From an uncultured Myxococcales bacterium (GTDB lineage Bacteria; Myxococcota_A; UBA9042; DTJE01), in the NCBI GenBank assembly GCA_903847405.1, contig CAINDP010000065.1:1-59922 (forward strand): a DNA stretch of 59,922 bases, read 5' to 3'. Each line of letters starts with the position of its first letter. Position 1 is the first letter of the stretch. The notes under the pieces are model-generated. The model ran no database searches, was not told the origin of the DNA, and saw nothing but the letters and a program-made list of their open reading frames with translations. Shown here one piece after another: positions 51,476 to 59,922 of this stretch. The position numbers and the translations under genes were made by a program.

Positions 51476-53176
51476 TCACGGAAACGACGGTCGCGTGCCC
51501 GGGTCGTCAGGCTCGACCATCCCCGTTTGCGACAACGTCGACAGTTGCCGGATCGTTTCGTCGCCCAGCCAGGAGGCCAGCCTCGCGTCGTCGGTGAAGG
51601 TGTCCGTGGACGTCCGGACCCCGGTCCGGGACACGATCGTCATCGTCACCAGACCGTGGTTGACCGCGTCGGTGGCGTGGGTCCCGTCGCTGGTGATCTG
51701 CACGTCCGGGCGGGCGGTCTTCAACTTCGCGAACATCAGGTGGTACGGGATCATCGCCAGACCGTACCACTTCGCAGCGTCATAGGTCCCGGTCAGCCTG
51801 TACTCCATCATGCCCACGGCCCAGACACCGTCCTGCGGGATGCTGTCCGCGTGGCGATCCCAGACCTGGACCTGCAGGTCCGTCTGGCCGCCCGCCGTCC
51901 GGATGGCGTCGGCGGCCACCGAGTAGTCCCGGGCGAACAGGACGTGGAACTGCGTGGTGGCGAAGTACGGCAGCGCCTTGGCCAGGCTGGCTTGGTCGAA
52001 GGTCTTGGACGGGTTCGTATAGCCCAGGGCGATCCCCTGGGACGACCAGCCGTCCTGCACGACGATCAGCTCCATCATCGCCTGCCAGGCGGCTTCCGAA
52101 CTGGAGCCCGCGTCCATGAACCGGAAGTCGCCCTCGGGCGGCATCGTCCGTTGCTGCACCACCCCGGCGTACGCGGACTGGTAGTGCGTCTTGCCGGCCT
52201 CGGCCACGACGGCATCCAGGGCGTGGCCGGCCAGGGACGTCGCCTCGCCCGGGTCGAAGCCCGGGGGCTGGAACCCGGTACCCGCCGCGTCCCGGCCCGT
52301 CATCGCGCTGTAGAGGCTGGCGGCTGCCACGAACACGTCGCGTCCCGCCGGCTGGGCATGATCCGCACGGGCCGCGGCCCACGCGGAACCCGCGGGGACG
52401 GCGATCGCGCCCGTTCCGTTGGCCACGCGATAGGCGACCTCGGCCCGGGCGTCGGTGTCGTCGGTGTTCGACCACGTCATCAGGACGACCGGCTTCGCCC
52501 CCGCGGCGCGCGCCAGGTCCGCCAGCGTCCGGACCCCTTCGAAGTGGAACTCGGGGTACGCGATCGCGAACGCCGGCGAATCCAGCAGGACGACATAGTC
52601 CCACGGCGATTGGAGCACCGCCAGGCGGGTGTCGCGACCGTCGGGCGCGTAGAAGAAGTACATCAGCGAAACGCCGCCGAGGATGCCGGTCGGATCCCCC
52701 GTTTCGATGGCCTGGCCCTGGACCACCGGGGACTGGAAGGCCGGGTCGGCCCCCAGCAGGCCCTGGAGGTGCGTCGCGATCGTCCTTGCGTCGGGAGAGC
52801 CGGGGCCCAGGATCAGGATGCGCGGGGAAACCGGGAGAACGGCCGGGGCGTCCGTGGCGTCCGCGGCATCGATGTCGTCCGGCACCGTGTCGGGCACGTC
52901 CTCCACGCGAGCGTCCGCGATTCCATCGTCCGTTCCATCCGGCGCGTCGAGGTCCGCCCCGGGATCCGTGGCGGCCTCGGGAGCCTGGTCCCGAGCTCCC
53001 ACGTCCTCGTTCGCTGGACCGGTGTCGTCCTCGCCGGCGTCCGTCGTCGCGTCCTCGTCCTCGACCAGCGGGGGACCGGACCAGCGGTTCGACGTCGTGC
53101 AGCCCACCGCGAAAGCCAGCAGCAGGGCCCAGCGGACCGAAACCGGGGATTGCCTGCACGTTCCGCGAGCGACCAC
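51476..53176 (-). CDS. SGNH/GDSL-hydrolase-like lipoprotein
   Basis: 566 residues. The GTG at 53176 has GGAGG six bases upstream (the SD lies within the first codons of the longer frame from ATG 53194), so the shorter form is preferred. Signal peptide with AVGC (Cys26), then an Asp-rich linker (about 35-115). Residues about 115-480 show a hydrolase-like pattern: LILGPGSP (block I-like), WDYVVLLDSPAF, VVLMTWSN and, near the C terminus, TSDGTHATDAVNHGL (block V-like Asp/His). This resembles SGNH-type esterases, without a Ser in the usual GDS position. Activity uncertain; surface esterase or binding protein inferred. Confidence 0.6.
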   Translation of the reverse strand: MVARGTCRQSPVSVRWALLLAFAVGCTTSNRWSGPPLVEDEDATTDAGEDDTGPANEDVGARDQAPEAATDPGADLDAPDGTDDGIADARVEDVPDTVPDDIDAADATDAPAVLPVSPRILILGPGSPDARTIATHLQGLLGADPAFQSPVVQGQAIETGDPTGILGGVSLMYFFYAPDGRDTRLAVLQSPWDYVVLLDSPAFAIAYPEFHFEGVRTLADLARAAGAKPVVLMTWSNTDDTDARAEVAYRVANGTGAIAVPAGSAWAAARADHAQPAGRDVFVAAASLYSAMTGRDAAGTGFQPPGFDPGEATSLAGHALDAVVAEAGKTHYQSAYAGVVQQRTMPPEGDFRFMDAGSSSEAAWQAMMELIVVQDGWSSQGIALGYTNPSKTFDQASLAKALPYFATTQFHVLFARDYSVAADAIRTAGGQTDLQVQVWDRHADSIPQDGVWAVGMMEYRLTGTYDAAKWYGLAMIPYHLMFAKLKTARPDVQITSDGTHATDAVNHGLVTMTIVSRTGVRTSTDTFTDDARLASWLGDETIRQLSTLSQTGMVEPDDPGTRPSFP

Positions 53177-53257
53177 CCTCGTCCTCCGGCGCATCGTCGA
53201 TTCGAGGCTACGGCCAGGGCCCAAGGGGTGTCAAATGTCGATGGATGCGCCGGTTCG

Positions 53258-55390
53258 TCACCCGCGGGCCACCAGGACCACCACGGAGTGCTCCGCGACC
53301 CTCAGTTTGCCGGGGCGGGGCAGGGCGGTTTCGGCGCCGGGTTCCCGGATGTCGTCGGGTGTGTCGCAGGCCGTGTCGATCGCCACGCGCCAGGTCGTGC
53401 CGGCAGGTGCGGCAGGCAGGCGGAACTCCAGGGGCTTCTTCCAGGCGTTGAACGCCGCGTACAGGGCCGACACGTCACCGGGTTCGCGCCCGCGCAACGT
53501 CCACTCGGCGGCCAGGCTGTGCGAGTCCCAGGTCCAGTCCGGACCCAGCGGCCGCACGCCATGCCAGTTGATCGGCCCGCCACCGGGGCCTTCGCCTTCC
53601 CCGAAGGCCTCGGCCCGCAGGCACGCGTGGCTGGACCGGAAGGCCACCAGTCGCCGGAAATAGCGCAGCAGTCCTTCGTCCAGCGTCCCGGGCGTCCAGT
53701 CCACCCAGCCGATGTCGTTGTCCTGGCACCAGGCGTTGTTGTTCCCGCGCTGGGTGCGGCCGATCTCGTCGCCGCCCCGCACCATCGGGACGCCCCGCGA
53801 CAGCATCAGGATCGCCATCAGGTTGCGCACCTGCCGCCGCCGCAGCGATTCGAGCGCCTGGCGCGCGGACGCGTCCAGGTTCCTCGGGTCGCCCTCGACC
53901 CCGCAGTTGAACGACACTTCCCCCCGGTCGCCGTCCGCGCCGTTTTCGCCGTTCGCGTCGTTGTGCTTGCGGTCGTAGGACACCATGTCCCGCAGGGTGA
54001 ACCCGTCGTGGGAGGTCAGGAAATTGATGCTGTGGCAGGGGTTGCGGTCGTGGGTGTCGTACAGGTCGGGGCTGCCCAGCAGGCGCGTCGCCAGGGCCCC
54101 GACCTGCCCCGGGTCGCCCCGGACGAACCGGCGCACGTCGTCGCGGAACCGCCCGTTCCACTCGGCCCAGCGGCCGTAGGACGGGAAGCTGCCGACCTGG
54201 TACAGGCCCGCCGCATCCCACGCCTCGGCGATCAGTTTCGTGCCGGCCAGGACGGGGTCGGCGGCGATGTGCTCGATCAGCGGGGGGTTCGCCAGGACCT
54301 CGCCGTCGCGCCCCCGGCCCAGGATGGACGCCAGGTCGAACCGGAACCCGTCGACGTGCATCTCCATGACCCAGTACTGCAGGCACTCGATGATGAAGTC
54401 CCGCACGACCGGGTGGTTGCAGTTCAACGTGTTCCCGCACCCGGAAAAGTTCCGGTAGGCGCCGGTCGTCGGTTCCAGCAGGTAGTACTCGTCGTTGTCG
54501 ATCCCGCGGAAGGACAGGGTCGGGCCCCGCTCGTCGCCTTCGCCCGTGTGGTTGAAGGCCATGTCCAGGATCACCTCGATCCCGGCCTGGTGGAAGGCCT
54601 TCACCAGGGCCTTGAACTCGCGCACGGCCCCGCCGGCCGAGCGGTCCGCGGCATAGCCGGACTTGGGCGCAAAGAAGCCGATCGTGGCGTAGCCCCACAG
54701 GTTCAACAGGGGCCGGCCGGTCGCCGGGTCGGTCAGTACGCAGTCCGTTTCGTCGAACTCCTGGACCGGCAGCAGTTCGACCGCCGTCACCCCCAGGGAC
54801 TTCAGGTACGGGATGCGCTGGACCAGTCCCGCGTAGGTTCCGGGCATCGACACGCCCGACGACGGGTGCCGGGTGAACCCCCGGACGTGCAGTTCGTAGA
54901 TCAGCGTGTCCCGGAGAGGGACGTTCAAGGGCTGGTCCAGGTCCCAGTCGAACTCGTCGTCCACGACCAGCGAGCGCAGCGGCCGCGGCAGGTTCCCGGG
55001 GGCACGTTCGCTGCCCCAGTCCTGCCAGCCGTCGAAGGCCCGGGCGTGGGGGTCCGCCAGCACCAGGTCGGACCGGAACCGGTGGAGGAGCGGCGGCGTG
55101 TCGCTGCCCGGGCCGTACACCCGGTACCCGTAGCCGATCCCCGGGTCGATGCCCCGGACCAGCACGTGCCAGACATCGCCGGTCCGGTGGTAGCGCGAAT
55201 CCAGGGGGAACTCGGCGACAGGCTCCTCGGATCCCGGGGGGAAGAAGACCAGGTGCACCTTGGTGGCGTGGCGCGAAAACAGGGCGAACTGGATGCCGCC
55301 CCGACGCAGCGTGACGCCCAGCGGCAGCGGGGACCCCCGGGTGATCTCGAAGTCCTCGCTGACCAGGTCCAGCAACCCCGACAAGGGCAT
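53258..55390 (-). CDS. glgX: Glycogen debranching enzyme GlgX
   Basis: 710 residues of the GH13 isoamylase/GlgX type. N-terminal CBM48-like domain (about 18-135), then the GH13 barrel: nucleophile Asp352 (DGFRFDLAS), acid/base Glu389 (LIAEAWDA) and stabilising Asp462 (LTSHDGF). It cleaves alpha-1,6 branches of glycogen in the cytoplasm. Start ATG 55390 has GAAGGAG. No signal peptide. Intact length for the family. Confidence 0.93.
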   Translation of the reverse strand: MPLSGLLDLVSEDFEITRGSPLPLGVTLRRGGIQFALFSRHATKVHLVFFPPGSEEPVAEFPLDSRYHRTGDVWHVLVRGIDPGIGYGYRVYGPGSDTPPLLHRFRSDLVLADPHARAFDGWQDWGSERAPGNLPRPLRSLVVDDEFDWDLDQPLNVPLRDTLIYELHVRGFTRHPSSGVSMPGTYAGLVQRIPYLKSLGVTAVELLPVQEFDETDCVLTDPATGRPLLNLWGYATIGFFAPKSGYAADRSAGGAVREFKALVKAFHQAGIEVILDMAFNHTGEGDERGPTLSFRGIDNDEYYLLEPTTGAYRNFSGCGNTLNCNHPVVRDFIIECLQYWVMEMHVDGFRFDLASILGRGRDGEVLANPPLIEHIAADPVLAGTKLIAEAWDAAGLYQVGSFPSYGRWAEWNGRFRDDVRRFVRGDPGQVGALATRLLGSPDLYDTHDRNPCHSINFLTSHDGFTLRDMVSYDRKHNDANGENGADGDRGEVSFNCGVEGDPRNLDASARQALESLRRRQVRNLMAILMLSRGVPMVRGGDEIGRTQRGNNNAWCQDNDIGWVDWTPGTLDEGLLRYFRRLVAFRSSHACLRAEAFGEGEGPGGGPINWHGVRPLGPDWTWDSHSLAAEWTLRGREPGDVSALYAAFNAWKKPLEFRLPAAPAGTTWRVAIDTACDTPDDIREPGAETALPRPGKLRVAEHSVVVLVARG

Positions 55391-55648
55391 CCGGCACTCC
55401 TTCTGGGACGGTGACGTTGCGGACCCGTCGGACCCGGGCCCGCCGCGGGCGCATTGTCGATCCGACGCACCCGGAATGGCTAGTCTACGGATGCACGGCG
55501 AATCCGTCCCGTCCCGCCGCGGAAGGCCTTACACAATCCTGATCCCTCCAGGCACAACCCTTAGGTTCCGCTTCGCGCCGGCGCTGCAGAATGACGGTGG
55601 ACGGCAGGAGGTCCTGCCTGGACCCGGAACGCGGAACGAGGTGACGCC

Positions 55649-55969
55649 ATGAGCGGACGAGACAGTTGGAAGCCACCCGCCGACGCTCCTGAGGTGCGGA
55701 CGTGGCATGCCGAGGATCGCGACACGGCGTTCGTCCCCGCCGGACCCTGCACCGGGCCGTCGCCGCGCTGCCTGTCCCGACTGCGCTGGCCGCTGGCCTT
55801 CCTGACGCTGCTGGTCGCGGGGGCGCTGGGGACGCAGATCGAGGTCGGGGACGCCGGCGCGGTGGATGTGCCCTGGGTGACGGGCCTGGTGATGGTTCTG
55901 GCCGCCCTGGCCGTCGCCGCCTGGGTTGGGGGTGCGTCGTCGGAGCCCGCCCGGTCGTTCCGGGATTGA
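55649..55969 (+). CDS. Small two-helix membrane protein upstream of kdpF
   Basis: 106 residues. Hydrophilic N-terminal about 45, then two membrane helices (about 46-62 and 75-95). The ATG has a strong ribosome site (GAGGTGACGCC). It ends 22 bases before kdpF on the same strand, so may be the first gene of the kdp operon. No family known to me; a Kdp-associated accessory is inference. Confidence 0.62.
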   Translation: MSGRDSWKPPADAPEVRTWHAEDRDTAFVPAGPCTGPSPRCLSRLRWPLAFLTLLVAGALGTQIEVGDAGAVDVPWVTGLVMVLAALAVAAWVGGASSEPARSFRD

Positions 55970-55991
55970 CCGGGTTCCGGGAGGTCGGGTC

Positions 55992-56084
55992 ATGGACGGG
56001 ATGCAGATCCTGGGCGCGGTGACGGCCGGCGCGCTGCTGGTCTACCTGCTGGCGGCTCTGCTGAAACCGGAGTGGTTCGGATGA
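55992..56084 (+). CDS. kdpF: Potassium-transporting ATPase subunit KdpF
   Basis: 30 residues with a strong ribosome site (GGGAGGTCGGGTC). One hydrophobic helix, [20 protein letters not shown], followed by EWFG, matching the KdpF pattern (about 29 residues, LL-x-LxYPE-like end). It stabilises the KdpABC complex. Overlaps kdpA by four bases (ATGA). Confidence 0.85.
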   Translation: MDGMQILGAVTAGALLVYLLAALLKPEWFG

Positions 56085-57829
56085 CCGGCAACATCCTGCT
56101 GCAGTACGGCCTGTTCTTCGCGGTCCTGCTGGGCCTGACGAAACCGGTCGGGGCCTACCTGGCGCGCGTGTTCCAGGGCGATCGGATCGCGCTGGACCGT
56201 GTCCTGGGTCCCGTCGAACGCCTGGCATACAGGGTCCTGGGCATCACCGCGGACGACGGCATGGACTGGAAGACCTATGCGCTGGCGCTGCTGGCGTTCA
56301 GCGGGGGCGGGATCGGTCTGCTGTGGGCGATCCTGTGCCTGCAGGGGGTCCTGCCGTACAACCCGGAGGGCTTCCCGGGCCTGTCGTGGGACCTGGCCCT
56401 GAACACGGCGGTCAGTTTCGTGACCAACACGAACTGGCAGAACTACGGGGGGGAAACGACCCTGTCGCCCCTGTCCCAGGCCGTGGGACTCGCCGTCCAG
56501 AACTTCGCGTCGGCGGCGGCGGGCATCGCGGTGGCCGTGGCGCTGATCCGGGGCCTGGCCCGGAAGTCCACGCGGGACCTGGGGAACTTCTGGGTGGACA
56601 CGATCCGGTGCACCTTGTACGTCCTGCTGCCGCTGTCCCTGGTCCTGGCCGTGGTCCTGGTGTCCCAGGGGGTCGTTCAGACGCTCGACACCCACGCCAC
56701 GGTCAGCCTGGTCCAGCCCACCCGGGACGCCGACGGCCACGCGGTCACGGAACAGGTCCTGTCCCTGGGGCCCGTGGCCAGCCAGGTCGCCATCAAGATG
56801 CTGGGGACCAACGGAGGCGGCTACTTCAACGCCAATTCGGCCCATCCCTTCGAGAACCCCACGCCGCTGGCCAATTTCCTGGAAATGCTGGCGATCCTGC
56901 TGATCCCCGCGGGCCTGGTGTGGATGTTCGGACACGTCGTCGGGGACACGCGCCAGGGCTGGGCCCTGCTGGCGGCGACGCTGATCCTGCTGCTGCCGCC
57001 GCTGTGGCTGGGGACCGCCGCGGAACAATCGGGAAACCCGCTGTTGCAACCCCTGGGCGTGGACCAGGCGGCGAGTTCCCTGTCGGCGGGCGGCAACCAG
57101 GAAGGAAAGGAGGTCCGCTTCGGCGTCGCAGGGTCGGTCCTGTTCACGGCGGCAACCACCGGGGCATCCTGCGGCGCCGTCAACGCGATGCACGACTCGT
57201 ACACGCCCCTGGGGGGCCTGGTGCCGCTGGTCCTGATCCAACTGGGGGAAATCGTCTTCGGGGGCGTGGGGTCCGGCCTGTACGGGATGCTGGTGTTCGC
57301 GGTGCTGGCGGTGTTCGTCGCGGGCCTGATGGTCGGCCGGACGCCGGAGTACCTGGGGAAGAAGATCGAGGCGCGCGACATCCAGATGGCATCGCTGGCG
57401 ATCCTGGTCCCGGCGGCGGCGATCCTGATCGGAACCGCGGTCGCCGTGCTGTCGCCCGCGGGCCGGGCGGGGATCGGCAACCCGGGCCCCCACGGATTCA
57501 GCGAAATCCTGTATGCGGTCACGTCGTCCGTGGGCAACAACGGCAGCGCCTTCGCGGGGCTGTCCGGCAACACCCCGTTCTGGAACCTGCTGCTGGCGGT
57601 CCTGATGTTCGTGGGGCGGTTCGGGATCGCCCTGCCCATCCTGGCCCTGGCCGGTTCCCTGGCGGCGAAGACGCGCGTCCCGGCGGGCGCCGGAACCCTG
57701 CCGACCCACACGCCGTTGTTCGTCCTGATGCTGGTGTCCGTGATCGTCGTCGTGGGCGCCCTGACGTACGTCCCGGCCCTGGCACTGGGCCCCGTGGTCG
57801 AGCACCTGCAGATGGTCGCGGGCCGTTGA
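56081..57829 (+). CDS. kdpA: Potassium-transporting ATPase subunit KdpA
   Basis: 582 residues, about ten helices. The ion-channel-like subunit with four pore loops: [40 protein letters not shown] and [12 protein letters not shown], the last three carrying selectivity-filter-type Gly. Start ATG 56081 overlaps kdpF's stop; a GTG 9 bases upstream is less likely. High-affinity K+ uptake. Confidence 0.95.
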   Translation: MTGNILLQYGLFFAVLLGLTKPVGAYLARVFQGDRIALDRVLGPVERLAYRVLGITADDGMDWKTYALALLAFSGGGIGLLWAILCLQGVLPYNPEGFPGLSWDLALNTAVSFVTNTNWQNYGGETTLSPLSQAVGLAVQNFASAAAGIAVAVALIRGLARKSTRDLGNFWVDTIRCTLYVLLPLSLVLAVVLVSQGVVQTLDTHATVSLVQPTRDADGHAVTEQVLSLGPVASQVAIKMLGTNGGGYFNANSAHPFENPTPLANFLEMLAILLIPAGLVWMFGHVVGDTRQGWALLAATLILLLPPLWLGTAAEQSGNPLLQPLGVDQAASSLSAGGNQEGKEVRFGVAGSVLFTAATTGASCGAVNAMHDSYTPLGGLVPLVLIQLGEIVFGGVGSGLYGMLVFAVLAVFVAGLMVGRTPEYLGKKIEARDIQMASLAILVPAAAILIGTAVAVLSPAGRAGIGNPGPHGFSEILYAVTSSVGNNGSAFAGLSGNTPFWNLLLAVLMFVGRFGIALPILALAGSLAAKTRVPAGAGTLPTHTPLFVLMLVSVIVVVGALTYVPALALGPVVEHLQMVAGR

Positions 57830-57840
57830 GGAGGAGCGCG

Positions 57841-59889
<2,049 letters not shown>

Positions 59890-59903
59890 GGAGGTTCGGG
59901 AAG

Positions 59904-59922
59904 ATGAAGACGTTGTGGAGGG
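59904..59922 (+). CDS. kdpC: Start of kdpC (truncated by the window end)
   Basis: ATG at 59904 after GAGGAGGTTCGGGAAG, 14 bases after kdpB's stop, opens MKTLWR, the typical start of the KdpC subunit. Only six codons are visible. Confidence 0.75.

Noticed and set aside
51452-55414. A 1320-residue plus-strand frame
   Set aside because: Antisense shadow of the SGNH-like lipoprotein and glgX; Arg/Gln/Val-rich with no domain.
55391-55648. Possible kdp riboswitch (ydaO/c-di-AMP) upstream of the kdp operon
   Set aside because: No recognisable conserved core of that riboswitch class was seen.

Overview
The window is GC-rich (visibly well above 60%), densely coded, and has no gene-free stretch longer than about 260 bases. 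It looks like a chromosome segment of an uncultured Myxococcota-like (former Deltaproteobacteria) Gram-negative bacterium. The signs are about a dozen predicted lipoproteins, many with Asp/Pro-rich linkers, Cys-rich repeat proteins of the myxobacterial type, MopE-like CxxxDDDCDG repeats, a TonB-dependent receptor, outer-membrane barrels, and an ECF sigma factor with a zinc-finger anti-sigma factor. HydG (a [FeFe]-hydrogenase maturase) and a glycyl radical enzyme point to an anaerobic or facultatively anaerobic lifestyle. The assignment is inference from gene content, not from a marker gene.

Layout. 1-4 kb: the 3' end of hydG, convergent with one reading frame that joins a glycyl-radical-enzyme activase to its glycyl radical enzyme. 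4-8 kb: two lipoproteins. 8-10.7 kb: a TetR / membrane methyltransferase / EamA transporter operon with ATGA overlaps and a palindrome at its promoter. 10.8-14.6 kb: a ceramidase-like amidase, an IS5-type transposase remnant, a Cys/His-rich lipoprotein and a 66-residue six-Cys protein. 14.6-20.1 kb: a minus-strand operon of barrel protein, ECF sigma, anti-sigma (zinc finger, TM, FecR, TPR) and a large lipoprotein. 20.2-28 kb: a lipoprotein with a glucan-water-dikinase-like module, a GT39-type membrane glycosyltransferase carrying an in-frame palindromic repeat, a lipoprotein esterase and a GH-like lipoprotein. 28-37 kb: a DExD-box helicase, a TonB receptor, a 27-residue membrane peptide, Cys-rich exported proteins, a DNase II homologue and a barrel protein. 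37-41 kb: a complete potABCD operon. 41-47.4 kb: two tandem DUF2804 genes, a MopE-repeat lipoprotein and a DUF3943 protein. 47.4-51.4 kb: rimI, RNase J, hemB, tRNA-Ala(GGC) with a clear promoter, and a zinc-ribbon protein. 51.5-59.9 kb: an SGNH-like lipoprotein, glgX and the start of a kdpFABC operon running off the window.

Housekeeping functions (polyamine and potassium uptake, heme synthesis, RNA turnover, glycogen debranching) are interspersed with a large investment in surface-anchored proteins. The observations most worth following are the fused activase/glycyl radical enzyme, the lipid-anchored dikinase-like protein, the bacterial DNase II, and a palindromic element present both inside a coding region and in an intergenic region. 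Gene starts were moved from the longest frame to the best ribosome-binding-site-supported codon where the sequence allowed; these cases are stated in the entries.
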